A DNA stretch of 64,000 bases from Salinisphaera sp035690525 (lineage in GTDB: Bacteria > Pseudomonadota > Gammaproteobacteria > Nevskiales > Salinisphaeraceae), in assembly GCF_035690525.1 (NCBI RefSeq), contig NZ_DASSKM010000036.1, positions 1-64,000 on the forward strand. The letters run 5' to 3'. The notes beneath the pieces are model-generated. The model made no database searches and was not told where the DNA came from. It saw only the letters and a list, made by a program, of their open reading frames with translations. Below, piece by piece: positions 38,194 to 48,071 of the stretch (positions within the stretch are counted from its first letter, which is position 1; every line of letters starts with the position of its first letter). A program made the translations under genes and the position numbers.

Positions 38194-39573
38194 CTACTCC
38201 ATGCCCAGCTTGGCCAGGCGATAACGCAGCGCCCGGAAGGTGATGCCCAGCCGCTGCGCGGCCTTCGTTTTGTTATATCGGCAGGCTTCCAGCGCACTTT
38301 GAATGCGCTCGCGTTCGAGGGCCTCGAGCTGGCTTTCGAGATCGACGGATTCATCCGGCAGGGCGTCGGCGGGATTCGCCGCGGCCGCGTCGGCCAAAGG
38401 GGAATACAGCCTGAGGTATTCGCGCTCGATCACCGGCGATTCGGCCAGCGTCACCGCGCGTTCCAGGATGTTCTCCAGTTCGCGAATATTGCCGGGGAAG
38501 TTGTAATTCATCAGGGCCGACAGCGCTTGCTCGGACAGCCTTGGTACGCGTTCCAGACGCATCTTGCGGGTCAGCCCGGCCAGGATCCGCTCGGCCAGCG
38601 CCGGGATATCGTCGACCCGTTCGCGCAGCGGCGGCACCTTCACCTCGATGACGTTGAGCCGGTAATACAAATCCTCGCGGAAGCGCCCGCGGGCAACCTC
38701 GATCGACAGATCGCGGTGGCTGGCGCTGACCACGCGCACGTCGACCGCGGTTTCCAGGGTCGCGCCCACCGGCCGGATCGAGCGCTCCTGGATCGCGCGC
38801 AGCAGCTTGACCTGCACCGATATCGGCAGATCGGCGATTTCGTCGAGAAACAGCGTGCCGCCGTCGGCGCGGGCGAACAGGCCCGGGGTGTCGCGGGTCG
38901 CGCCGGTGAAGGCGCCGCGCAGATAGCCGAAGAATTCGGATTCCATCAGCTCGGCGGGGATCGCGCCGCAGTTGACCGGCACGAAGGCGCCGCTCATGCG
39001 CGGGCCTTCGGCGTGGATCATGCGCGCGACCAGTTCCTTGCCGGTGCCGGATTCGCCGGTGATATAGACCGGCGCCTGGCTGCGGGCCAGCTTGGCGATG
39101 GTCTGGCGCAGCTTGCCCATCGCTTCGGTCTGGCCGACCAGCCGGGGCGACACATCCAGCGAGGGGTGGGGCGGGGCGTCGTGATCCAGCCCGGCGAGCT
39201 TGAGCGCCTGGGCGATCAGCGCGCGCAGCCCGGCCACGTCGATCGGCTTCGATACGAAATCGAAGGCGCCGGCCTTGAGGCTGGCCACCGCGGCATCGGC
39301 GCTGCCGTAGGCGGTGATCACGGCCACCGGGCACTCCGGTGAACGTTCGTTGATATGGCGGACCAGATCGATGCCTTCGCCGTCGGGCAAGCGCATATCG
39401 GTCAGACACAGATCGAAGTGCTGGCCGTCGAACGTGCGTCGAGCCGTGGCGAGATCGGCGACAGCCACGGTCTCGATGCCCATGCGGCCGAGCGTGATCT
39501 CCAGCAGCTCGCGGATGTCGGCCTCGTCATCGGCGATCAGAGCGCGTGCGGAGTTCTGGATAGCGGCGTTCAT
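38194..39573 (-). CDS. pilR: PilR, sigma-54-dependent response regulator
   Basis: The 459-aa NtrC-family regulator has a receiver domain (LIADDEADIRE, LCLTDMRLPDGEG), an AAA+ domain with Walker A GESGTGKE, the sigma-54 contact loop GAFTGA, DEIADLP, and a C-terminal Fis-type helix-turn-helix (NKTKAAQRLGITFRALRYRL). PilR activates pilin transcription. ATG 39573 overlaps the pilS stop (ATGA). Confidence 0.95.
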   Translation of the reverse strand: MNAAIQNSARALIADDEADIRELLEITLGRMGIETVAVADLATARRTFDGQHFDLCLTDMRLPDGEGIDLVRHINERSPECPVAVITAYGSADAAVASLKAGAFDFVSKPIDVAGLRALIAQALKLAGLDHDAPPHPSLDVSPRLVGQTEAMGKLRQTIAKLARSQAPVYITGESGTGKELVARMIHAEGPRMSGAFVPVNCGAIPAELMESEFFGYLRGAFTGATRDTPGLFARADGGTLFLDEIADLPISVQVKLLRAIQERSIRPVGATLETAVDVRVVSASHRDLSIEVARGRFREDLYYRLNVIEVKVPPLRERVDDIPALAERILAGLTRKMRLERVPRLSEQALSALMNYNFPGNIRELENILERAVTLAESPVIEREYLRLYSPLADAAAANPADALPDESVDLESQLEALERERIQSALEACRYNKTKAAQRLGITFRALRYRLAKLGME

Positions 39574-41171
39574 GAACTCGGACCCTCGTTGGTCGTGCGT
39601 GGCAACAATATACGAAAGCAGGCGCCCCGCGCGTGGTTCATCGGAATGAGACGGGCGCCGTTCGCCTCGCACAGCTCGCGCGCGATATGCAGCCCGAGGC
39701 CGGTACCGTCGACCGCCGTGGTGAAGAACGGTTCGAGGATACGGTCGAGCAGATCGGGCACGATCCCGGGCCCGTCGTCGACGATATCGAGCACCAGATT
39801 GCGATTGACGTCGACATTGGCGTGCAGCTCGATTCGCGGCGCGAGCGCGCCCCGGGCATGTTGGTTGCTGTTATCCCAGAGATTGAACAGCACCTGGCGT
39901 AGCTGGCCCGGGTCGAAGCGCAGGCGGGCGGCCGGCCAGTCTCCGATCTGCGCAAGACGCGGCGGGTCCTCGCGGGTCTCGCAGTAGTCGGCGACCATCT
40001 CCGCGACCCAGGAAGCCAATTCCAGGATGCGCGGTTGCTGGGCCGAGCGTCGAGCCAGGCCCAGCACATCCGAGATGATGCGGTCGATGCGCTGGCAGTG
40101 GCGGTGGATCATCGCCAGCAGGCGGGTGTCGTCGGCGATCAGCCGGGGCGACTCGGCGAGCAGCTGCTCGGCGTGGCTGATCGCCCCGAGCGGGTTGCGG
40201 ATCTCGTGGGCGATGCTGGCCGTGAGTCGTCCCAGCGAGATCAGCTTCATCTGCTGGGCCTGTTCGCTGGCGCGCCGGGCGTCGTCGAGAAAGATCAGGG
40301 TCGGCGTCTGGTCGCCGCCCAGGGTCGTGAACTGCGGCTGCAACGGCCGGCCGGCAACCTCGATCAGCGCCGGCACGGCGTGTCGGGCGCGCCATGCCGT
40401 CAGCGTTTTCATCAGCGCCGGCGGCAGATCCGCGAGCCCGGTCGGAGGCGGCGCTCCCTCGGTGTGGTCGAGCAGTTCCAGCGCGGCGTGGTTGAGGATC
40501 TGGATGCGATCGTTCGCGTCGATCACGATCGCGCCGGTCTGCATATGATCGATGATGCGGCGGTTGAGTTCGGCCAGGTCGCGAGCCTGACTGGCATGGC
40601 TGGCCGCCGACGCATCGCTCACGCGGATACGGCGCGCCAACCCGTAGGCTGCGAACACGGTGGCGAAATACAGCGCGCCCAGAATGCCGGATTGCGCGAA
40701 GTCGGTCTGGGCGTCGACGAGTTGCCAGTGACGCAGGATCTCCTGGCCGATCAGGGCCAGCGCGGCGCAGGCGGTCAGCAGGCCGGACAGCCGCGCCGGC
40801 AACAGGATGCCGGCGGCGGCCAGCGGCGCGAGCAGCAGCATGGCGAGCCCGCCCGAGGCGCCGTTGCCGGCATAGCAGGCGAGCACGATGATCGCCACGT
40901 CGACCAGGATCTGGATAAAGATATGCGCGGCCAGGTGCGGCCGGCGCACCAGGGCGGCGCCGCCCAGACACACCGCCAGGGCAAGATAAATCAGGCAGAC
41001 GACACGAAACAGCGCCGGAAAATCGGGGGCGAACAGGCCGTGGCCGTCGCCCGCGCTCAATGTGGCGACCAGGCCGAAGGCGATGGCGGCGCGATAGACC
41101 GACAGCGTGAGCGCGGCGTGCCAGGTCGCGCCGGTATGCACGACGTGAGCGCGCCGCGCGTCGCGGTTCAT
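39570..41171 (-). CDS. pilS: PilS, membrane sensor histidine kinase
   Basis: The 533-aa kinase has six membrane segments in its first 190 residues, a PAS-like region (RIIDHMQTGAIVIDANDRIQ), the H-box ASIAHEIRNPLGAISHAEQL, an N-box (LFNLWDNSNQHARG), and G-boxes DIVDDGPGI and GTGLGLHIA. It would sense pilin levels in the membrane and phosphorylate PilR. The long hydrophobic N-terminus fixes ATG 41171, which overlaps the stop of the small gene upstream. Confidence 0.93.
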   Translation of the reverse strand: MNRDARRAHVVHTGATWHAALTLSVYRAAIAFGLVATLSAGDGHGLFAPDFPALFRVVCLIYLALAVCLGGAALVRRPHLAAHIFIQILVDVAIIVLACYAGNGASGGLAMLLLAPLAAAGILLPARLSGLLTACAALALIGQEILRHWQLVDAQTDFAQSGILGALYFATVFAAYGLARRIRVSDASAASHASQARDLAELNRRIIDHMQTGAIVIDANDRIQILNHAALELLDHTEGAPPPTGLADLPPALMKTLTAWRARHAVPALIEVAGRPLQPQFTTLGGDQTPTLIFLDDARRASEQAQQMKLISLGRLTASIAHEIRNPLGAISHAEQLLAESPRLIADDTRLLAMIHRHCQRIDRIISDVLGLARRSAQQPRILELASWVAEMVADYCETREDPPRLAQIGDWPAARLRFDPGQLRQVLFNLWDNSNQHARGALAPRIELHANVDVNRNLVLDIVDDGPGIVPDLLDRILEPFFTTAVDGTGLGLHIARELCEANGARLIPMNHARGACFRILLPRTTNEGPSS

Positions 41172-41383
41172 GGGTTTTGGTCGTGGCTGTCGCAGCAGTA
41201 GCCGTGCGTATCCTCGCGCGCCAGCCGGCGGTCCAGATAGGCGCCGCAGACGTGGCAGCGCACGGTGGACGTGAAGTGGTCCCGCCCCGGGTTTTGCTTG
41301 CGGGCCGGCCGCCGCGGCATGAATCGCCGCAGCAGCAGCCCGACCACGCCGATGGCGCAGATGATCAGAATCAGGCGTGCCAT
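41168..41383 (-). CDS. Small PP0621-like membrane protein
   Basis: The 71-aa product has one N-terminal membrane helix (LILIICAIGVVGLLLRRF) followed by a zinc-knuckle-like CHVCGAYL and a HGYCCDSH end. This matches the small conserved PP0621-type family encoded before pilS in related bacteria. The function is unknown to me. ATG 41383 puts the helix at the N-terminus; an ATG nine codons earlier (41410) is possible. It overlaps pilS by ATGA. Confidence 0.75.
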   Translation of the reverse strand: MARLILIICAIGVVGLLLRRFMPRRPARKQNPGRDHFTSTVRCHVCGAYLDRRLAREDTHGYCCDSHDQNP

Positions 41384-41592
41384 GACCGTGTCGTTGTTGA
41401 TACTCCCCATCTATGAGCATACGCAAGCCGGGCGCGGCTCACGAGTGTTTTTTTCGTTGCACCAAGGGGCAATAGCCCCCAGCCCGCGCGGCGTGCGCCC
41501 GGCGCCCGGGCCAAGTTGTGATCAAGACCGTGAGACGCGACAATGCGCGCCACTTTCCGCTTTTTAAGTTTGTTTGCAACCGAGGCGATGCC

Positions 41593-42756
41593 ATGAACGT
41601 TCACGAATACCAGGCCAAGGAAATCTTCGCACGCTTTAACGTGCCGGCCGGCGAGGGCAAGGTCGCCCGATCGGCCGATGATGCCGTGTCGGTGGCCCGG
41701 GAGCTCGGCGGCGAGCGCTGGGTGGTCAAGGCCCAGGTGCATGCCGGCGGACGCGGCAAGGCCGGCGGAGTGAAGATCTGCGACAGCGTGGATGACGTCA
41801 AGAAAGTCGCCTCGGAAATGATCGGTTCGACGCTGACCACGCATCAGTCCGGCGGCGTGGCGCTGCCGATCAATGCGGTCTATGTCGAAAAGCCGGCTGA
41901 TATTAAAACCGAACTGTATCTGTCGGTGCTGGTCGACCGGGCCACCCGCCGCGTCACCTTCATCGCCTCGCCGGAAGGCGGCATGGACATCGAGGAAGTC
42001 GCCGAGGCCACCCCGGAGAAGATTACCCAAATGGCGATCCACCCGGCGGCCGGTTTTCAGGCCTATCAGGGCCGTCAGCTCGGTTTCTTTCTGGGACTCG
42101 ACAAGAAACAAGTCGGCGAATTCGTCAAGGTCATGAAGGGCCTGTACGACATGTTTATGCAAACCGACGCCTCGCTGGTCGAGATCAACCCGCTGGTCAC
42201 CACCGGCGACGGCGGTCTCGTGGCGCTCGACGGCAAGCTCAACTTCGACGATAACGCGCTGTTTCGGCACAAGGAATTCGCGGAGATGCGCGACATCAGC
42301 CAGGAGAACGAGCGCGAAGCCCAGGCCGCCGAGCACGATCTCAACTATATCCAGCTCGAGGGCAACATCGGCTGCATGGTCAACGGCGCGGGGCTGGCCA
42401 TGGGCACCATGGATCTGGTCAAGCTGCACGGCGGCGAGCCGGCCAACTTTTTGGACGTCGGCGGCGGCGCGACCACCGAGCGTGTGACCGAGGCGTTCAA
42501 GCTGATCACCGCCGGCGAAGGCGTCAAGGCCATTCTGGTCAATATCTTCGGCGGCATCGTCAGATGCGATTTGATCGCCGAGGGCATCATCACCGCAGCC
42601 AAGGACGTCGGCATCAGCGTGCCGGTGGTTGTGCGCCTGGAAGGCACCAACGCCGAGGAGGGCCGCAAGCTGCTGGACGAGTCCGAATACGACCTCATCG
42701 CCGCGCAGGATCTGACCGACGCGGCCAAGAAGGTGGTGGCCGAGGCCCGCGGCTGA
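41593..42756 (+). CDS. sucC: SucC, succinyl-CoA synthetase beta subunit
   Basis: SucC forms the ATP-grasp subunit of succinyl-CoA synthetase in the TCA cycle. The 387-aa product begins MNVHEYQAKEIFARFNVP and has VKAQVHAGGRGKAGGVK, EINPLVTTGDGG, GNIGCMVNGAGLAMGTMD and VNIFGGIVRCD. The length matches E. coli SucC (388). It pairs with sucD 53 bp downstream; no sucAB genes are adjacent. Confidence 0.97.
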   Translation: MNVHEYQAKEIFARFNVPAGEGKVARSADDAVSVARELGGERWVVKAQVHAGGRGKAGGVKICDSVDDVKKVASEMIGSTLTTHQSGGVALPINAVYVEKPADIKTELYLSVLVDRATRRVTFIASPEGGMDIEEVAEATPEKITQMAIHPAAGFQAYQGRQLGFFLGLDKKQVGEFVKVMKGLYDMFMQTDASLVEINPLVTTGDGGLVALDGKLNFDDNALFRHKEFAEMRDISQENEREAQAAEHDLNYIQLEGNIGCMVNGAGLAMGTMDLVKLHGGEPANFLDVGGGATTERVTEAFKLITAGEGVKAILVNIFGGIVRCDLIAEGIITAAKDVGISVPVVVRLEGTNAEEGRKLLDESEYDLIAAQDLTDAAKKVVAEARG

Positions 42757-42809
42757 GCGCGGCTCCCGTCATCGACCGTCCAAGGATTTACCGAGCAGGA
42801 TTTTAAGTC

Positions 42810-43679
<870 letters not shown>

Positions 43680-43704
43680 TCGCCTAAACGCTCCTGACTC
43701 ATTG

Positions 43705-43737
43705 AGCCGGCATCGCAGTTCGCGGTGCCGGCTTTTT
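43705..43737 (+). terminator. Intrinsic terminator of the sucCD operon
   Basis: The 12-bp stem (43705-43716 with 43722-43733, one G-T wobble) has a 5-nt loop and ends in a run of five T (43733-43737). It lies 26 bases after the sucD stop and is the clearest Rho-independent terminator in the window. Confidence 0.9.
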
Positions 43738-43820
43738 AGGTTCTTCGTACATAAACGTGAATGGCGGTCCGGCCTTCTAGACATGGCTGGATCGGGGCGC
43801 CGTTATATCCCGGCGCTTTT

Positions 43821-44077
43821 GTTCCTTAAAAATTGTCCGCAGATCGACGCAGATTCACGCAGATGCGGTTTGGCTTTCGCGGCGTAGATGGATCGAGGCG
43901 CCAACCGGCGACTGAGTCGAACGGCTCGACGCCCGGTCAGGAATCATGTTTCCGATGTCTTGCTACCGAACGGAGCGCAGAACGTTCTTGGCGCCCTTGG
44001 CCAATCTGACCTTCTCATCGTACGACCGCCATCTGCGTGAATCTGCGTCGATCTGCGGACAAATTTCTTTAAGGAAC
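43821..44077. repeat. Palindromic dispersed element, copy 3 (different interior)
   Basis: The 29-bp arms at 43837-43865 and 44030-44058 are perfect inverted repeats with the same ATCTGCG units in 10-bp steps. The inverted repeat continues imperfectly outwards (GTTCCTTAAAAATTGT at 43821-43836, ACAAATTTCTTTAAGGAAC at 44059-44077). The 164-bp interior is GC-rich and unlike copies 1 and 2. It sits between the sucCD terminator and the first GFA gene, in a 594-bp gap without genes. Confidence 0.85.
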
Positions 44078-44139
44078 GAAGCCACCCAAGTTGATAGCGC
44101 CCGAATCCGGCAACGCGGCAAGAGCCGGACCGCTATTCG

Positions 44140-44177
44140 CGCTCATCCGCGTTCATTTGCGGACAAGCCTTCTTTAA
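44140..44177. repeat. Degenerate half-arm of the same repeat family
   Basis: CGCTCATCCGCGTTCATTTG followed by CGGACAAG and a TTCTTTAA tail resembles a decayed right arm of copy 3 plus its flank. No matching left arm is seen. It ends about 95 bp before the first GFA-family gene. Confidence 0.5.
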
Positions 44178-44273
44178 GCCAGCGAAAATCGAAACGGCGC
44201 CGGTCCGATGTTATAGGGTTACATCGAGGGGCCGTGCTTGAATGCCGTCACGATCAAATAAGTTGTGATTACC

Positions 44274-44702
44274 ATGAGCGAAACCTACGAATTGAGCTGC
44301 GATTGCGGCCGCGTCACGATGACGGCACACGGCGATCCCGAATTGTCGCTGTATTGTCATTGCGGCAGCTGCCGAGCGCTGTATTCGACCGACATGCTGT
44401 CGGCGACCGGCTGGGCGGACGACAACGTCGATCTGCCCGATGAATCGAAGATGTTCGTGCACAAGATGGACGGCAAGGACATGACCCGCTACGGCTGCCC
44501 GAAGTGCGGCATGACCATGTACGGGCGTCACAAGCCCGGAATTCCGGTGATCCCGCACGGCGTGTTCCGCAAGGCCAACGGCGGCAAACTGCCGGCCGCG
44601 CTTACGCCCACGCTGCATCTGTTCTACCGCGAGCGGGTGATCGACGTCGACGACGATTTGGAAAAATCTCAGGGCGGCGAAGCGGTCGGGCTGAAAAGCT
44701 GA
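44274..44702 (+). CDS. GFA/CENP-V-family zinc protein
   Basis: The 142-aa product has the GFA-domain cysteine pattern: CDCGRVTM, CHCGSCRALY and CPKCGMTMYGRHK. GFA (glutathione-dependent formaldehyde-activating) proteins bind zinc; most are of unknown function. ATG 44274 is preferred to an ATA-Met codon arrangement nine bases upstream. A paralogue follows 23 bp downstream. Confidence 0.8.
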   Translation: MSETYELSCDCGRVTMTAHGDPELSLYCHCGSCRALYSTDMLSATGWADDNVDLPDESKMFVHKMDGKDMTRYGCPKCGMTMYGRHKPGIPVIPHGVFRKANGGKLPAALTPTLHLFYRERVIDVDDDLEKSQGGEAVGLKS

Positions 44703-44725
44703 AACTCGGCCGCGTCGATTGTTAA

Positions 44726-45205
44726 GTGTCGAAGCTCGACCCGGATCCGGAGTCCGTTTTGGCGACTGTTTACGAATTATCCTGCGACTGCGGCGCGGTC
44801 CGGCTGGTCGCCCGGGGCGAACCGATCGTCAGCGCGTTCTGCCATTGCGAGAGCTGTCGCAAGCTCTACGGTGTGGAAGTGCTGTCGGCCAGCGCGTGGC
44901 CGAACGAGGCGATCAAACGCACCGTGTCCGACGAGGCCACGCTAATCGGCCACCGGCTGGCCGGCCGGCGCATGTGGCGCTATCACTGCTCGCACTGCGG
45001 ACGGCTCGTACACGGACGCAATCGGCGCGGTTATATCGTGATTCCCAACGAACGCTTCCGCGAAGCGGGCCGCGGGCGGCTGCCGGCGGGCGTGGCGCCG
45101 AGTGAACATTTCTTCTACAACCAGCGCGTGCTCGATATTGCGGACGATCTGCCCAAACATGCCGCCGATACCGGAGGCGTTTACCCGGAAACGCCCGGGA
45201 AGTAG
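44726..45205 (+). CDS. GFA/CENP-V-family zinc protein, tandem paralogue
   Basis: The 159-aa product shares the pattern of the preceding gene: YELSCDCGAVRL, CHCESCRKLYGVEVLSAS and CSHCGRLVHGR, with similar IPNERFR/IPHGVFR and FFYNQRVLDI/LFYRERVIDV stretches. Tandem duplication with divergence is clear. The start is GTG 44726. Function is unknown. Confidence 0.78.
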   Translation: MSKLDPDPESVLATVYELSCDCGAVRLVARGEPIVSAFCHCESCRKLYGVEVLSASAWPNEAIKRTVSDEATLIGHRLAGRRMWRYHCSHCGRLVHGRNRRGYIVIPNERFREAGRGRLPAGVAPSEHFFYNQRVLDIADDLPKHAADTGGVYPETPGK

Positions 45206-45212
45206 TCGGGAA

Positions 45213-46127
45213 CTAGCCGTTGTCCGACGAGTCGTCGTCGCTGGCCGGGTCGCTGGCCGGTTTGCCGGCGGCGGGCGGGGCGCCCAGATCGGGCAGCGTA
45301 TAGTTCGGAGCCTCGCCGGCTTGTTGCCGGTAGAACTCGTCGCGGTGCAGCAGATAGTTCGGATACGAGACCTGCAGGATGGCGCGCGTGTCCTCGGCCA
45401 GATCGGGCAGGTTCAGCTTGGCGTAGGACTGCTCCATGATTTCGAGTGCGCGCGGCACGGAATCCGAGCCTTGATAGTGCTTGACGATGGATTCGGCCCG
45501 GCGCGCCGAGGCCACATAGGCGCGGCGCTTGTAGTAATACTCCGCGATGCGCAAATCGAACGCCGCCACCCGGTTGCGGATGTCGATCATGTGCAGCTGG
45601 GCGTCTTTGGCGTAATCGCTGTTCGGGTAGTTTTCGACCAGCAGGCTGAAATCGTTGAACGCCTGCTTGAGGTAGTCGACATTGCGCTTGTCCGGGTTCG
45701 AGCCCAGCAGGCCCGGGTTGTTGCGGGCATAATTCGACAGCCCGCGCATATAATAGACATAGTCGACGTGCGGGTTGCGCGGATGCTGCTTGATAAAGCG
45801 ATCGGCGGCGTCGATCGCCTGGTCGTAATCGCCGGCCTCGTAATGCGCGGCCACGGTTTCCAATTCCGACTGCGGCGCGTACTCGGAAAATGGGAACCGC
45901 GCGCTGACCTCGGCATATAATGGCAGCGCCCGGGAGGGCTGGCCGTGCATGAGAAAATCGCGCGCCGACTCGTAGAGCCGCTTGGCGTCGGCCGACTCGA
46001 GCTTGTGGCCCTGCCGGTCGGTCAGCGGTTTATTGCTGTAGCCGGTTTCGCTGATCCCCTTGTCGGAGGCGCAACCGGCCATTACCAAGATGGCGATCAC
46101 GCCCAGCGCGAGAACGATTTTTCGCAT
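45213..46127 (-). CDS. bamD: BamD, outer-membrane assembly lipoprotein
   Basis: BamD is the essential lipoprotein partner of BamA in beta-barrel assembly. The 304-aa product has a lipoprotein signal ending VMAGC (Cys19) and TPR repeats (LYESARDFLMHGQPSRALPL, YAEVSARFPFSEYAPQSEL, YYEAGDYD-like and VDYLKQAFNDFSLL). The C-terminal tail is extended and acidic (DPASDDDSSDNG). ATG 46127 is set by the signal peptide. It diverges from rluD. Confidence 0.95.
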   Translation of the reverse strand: MRKIVLALGVIAILVMAGCASDKGISETGYSNKPLTDRQGHKLESADAKRLYESARDFLMHGQPSRALPLYAEVSARFPFSEYAPQSELETVAAHYEAGDYDQAIDAADRFIKQHPRNPHVDYVYYMRGLSNYARNNPGLLGSNPDKRNVDYLKQAFNDFSLLVENYPNSDYAKDAQLHMIDIRNRVAAFDLRIAEYYYKRRAYVASARRAESIVKHYQGSDSVPRALEIMEQSYAKLNLPDLAEDTRAILQVSYPNYLLHRDEFYRQQAGEAPNYTLPDLGAPPAAGKPASDPASDDDSSDNG

Positions 46128-46159
46128 GCGAGCCCCAAAGCGCGTGATGCCGCGCGTTT

Positions 46160-46189
46160 TTGATATGCAAAACAAGGCCGAAGTATACC
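46160..46189 (+). promoter_or_regulatory. Likely overlapping divergent promoters of rluD and bamD
   Basis: On the plus strand, TTGATA (46160-46165) and TATACC (46184-46189) are spaced by 18 bp and point to rluD. On the minus strand, TATACT (46187-46182) with a weak ATGACT (46211-46206) 18 bp upstream points to bamD. The two -10 boxes overlap at the GTATAC palindrome, so the promoters may compete. Confidence 0.4.
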
Positions 46190-46272
46190 TATGAACCGGC
46201 GAACGAGTCATACGAATCATGGCGGCGCAACAGCGCCGCGGTCGGCTTGAGCGCGACGCGGGCCACGACACC

Positions 46273-47247
46273 ATGAGCGACGAATCCTCCGACGCGCGCA
46301 TCGAACTCGTCATCCCCGCGAGCCATACCGGTAAGCGGCTGGACAAGACCCTGGCCGAACTGTTGCCGGACTATTCCCGGTCGCGGCTCAAGCAATGGCT
46401 GACCGCCGGCGATCTGACCGTCGACGGCGCAACGCCCGCGCCCAGGACCGCCGTGGCCGGCGGCGAGGCCGTGCGCCTGATCGTGCCGGCGGCGCCGCAC
46501 GACGCCGAAGTCGAACCGGAGGCGATCGCGCTCGATGTCATCCACGAGGACGATGCCATCCTCGTGCTCAACAAGCCCGCCGGACTGGTCATGCATCCCG
46601 GCGCCGGCAACCCCGACGGCACGCTGGCCAATGCGTTAATCGCATACGACGCCGCACTGGCCGCGTTGCCGCGCGCCGGCATCGTGCACCGGCTGGACAA
46701 GGACACCTCCGGCATCCTCGTGGTGGCCCGGACGTTCGCCGCCCACAAGCAACTGATCGCCGCTCTCGCCGCGCGCACGGTCAAGCGCGAATACGAGGCC
46801 GTGGCGATCGGCGTGATGACCGCCGGCGGCCATGTCGACGCGCCGATCGACCGCCATCCCGTCGATCGCAAGAAAATGGCGGTGCGCGAGGGGGGGCGCG
46901 AGGCGATCACCCATTACCGCGTCATCAAGCGCTATCGCGCGCATACCCATATCCGTTGCCGGCTCGAGACCGGGCGCACCCATCAGATTCGGGTGCATCT
47001 GGCCTATGCGCGCTACCCGCTGCTCGGGGACCCGGTCTACGGCCGCCGGCTGAGCATACCCAGGGATTCCGGGACGGCGTTCGCTGACGCGTTGCGCGGT
47101 TTCAAGCGCCAGGCGCTGCACGCGGCCACGCTGGGGCTTACCCATCCGACCACCGGCGAGGCCATGCAGTGGAGCGCGCCGCGACCGGCCGATTTCGAGC
47201 GTTTGCTCGATGCGCTGGCCACGGATGCGGCCGAGCACGACGGATGA
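46273..47247 (+). CDS. rluD: RluD, 23S rRNA pseudouridine synthase
   Basis: RluD modifies uridines of helix 69 in 23S rRNA (1911, 1915, 1917 in E. coli). The 324-aa product has an S4 domain (GKRLDKTLAELLPDYSRSRL) and the catalytic motif GIVHRLDKDTSG, followed by REYEAVAIGVMTAGG and LETGRTHQIRVHLAY. ATG 46273 gives the length of E. coli RluD (326). The bamD-rluD-pgeF neighbourhood is conserved in gammaproteobacteria. Confidence 0.95.
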   Translation: MSDESSDARIELVIPASHTGKRLDKTLAELLPDYSRSRLKQWLTAGDLTVDGATPAPRTAVAGGEAVRLIVPAAPHDAEVEPEAIALDVIHEDDAILVLNKPAGLVMHPGAGNPDGTLANALIAYDAALAALPRAGIVHRLDKDTSGILVVARTFAAHKQLIAALAARTVKREYEAVAIGVMTAGGHVDAPIDRHPVDRKKMAVREGGREAITHYRVIKRYRAHTHIRCRLETGRTHQIRVHLAYARYPLLGDPVYGRRLSIPRDSGTAFADALRGFKRQALHAATLGLTHPTTGEAMQWSAPRPADFERLLDALATDAAEHDG

Positions 47248-47987
47248 ACCCGGCGCGCGACTTTCTAGCCGCCGACTGGCCGGCGCCGGCGCATATCCGG
47301 GCCGGGACCACGCGGCGCACGGGCGGCGTGAGCGAGCCCCCGTACGATGCGCTCAATCTCGGCGCGCATACCGGCGACGACAGCGCAGCGGTGGCACAAA
47401 ACCGGGCGCGGTTGTGCAGCGCGCTCGATCTTCCCGCCGAGCCGGTCTGGCTGACCCAGGTCCACGGTAAAACAGTGGCCGATCTCGATGCCGGTCATGC
47501 CGGCCCGGCGGACGCGGCGATCGCCGGCCGGCCCGATCGCGTGGCCGCCGTGCTCACCGCCGATTGCCTGCCGGTGGTCCTGTGCGACAGGCGGGGGGGC
47601 TGCTGGGGCGCGGTACATGCCGGCTGGCGCGGACTGGCGGCCGGTGTGCTCGAAGCCACCGTCGCGGCCCTGCCCGCCGGTCCGGTCGATCTGATGGCGT
47701 GGATGGGGCCGGCGATCGGCGCGGACCGCTTCGAGGTCGGGCGCGATGTGCTGGATGCGTTTGCGGCGGCCGATCCCGATTGCACGCATTTATTTGCGCC
47801 GGCCGAAAAAACGGGTAAATATCATGCCGATATCTACGCCCTGGCGCGCCGGCGTCTACAGGCCGCGGGCGTAGCCAACGTGCACGGCGGCGGGTATTGT
47901 ACAGTGACAGACAGGGCGCGCTTCTACTCGTATCGTCGCGACGGGTCGACCGGGCGGATGGCAACCCTGATCTGGTCGGCTCGCTGA
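47244..47987 (+). CDS. pgeF: PgeF (YfiH), DUF152/laccase-type peptidoglycan editing factor
   Basis: The 247-aa product has the family metal-site regions WLTQVHGK, ADCLPVVLCD, AVHAGWRGLAAG and the closing YSYRRDGSTGRM. YfiH removes wrong (serine) residues from UDP-MurNAc precursors in E. coli; earlier reports called the family polyphenol oxidases. ATG 47244 overlaps the rluD stop as ATGA. Confidence 0.93.
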   Translation: MNPARDFLAADWPAPAHIRAGTTRRTGGVSEPPYDALNLGAHTGDDSAAVAQNRARLCSALDLPAEPVWLTQVHGKTVADLDAGHAGPADAAIAGRPDRVAAVLTADCLPVVLCDRRGGCWGAVHAGWRGLAAGVLEATVAALPAGPVDLMAWMGPAIGADRFEVGRDVLDAFAAADPDCTHLFAPAEKTGKYHADIYALARRRLQAAGVANVHGGGYCTVTDRARFYSYRRDGSTGRMATLIWSAR

Positions 47988-48071
47988 GACCGGGTGGGAT
48001 CGACACCGGAACGGCGAAGCGAACAACAATAACCGCCGACGCCCGGAGCGGCATGATTGGGGGGAAAACCC

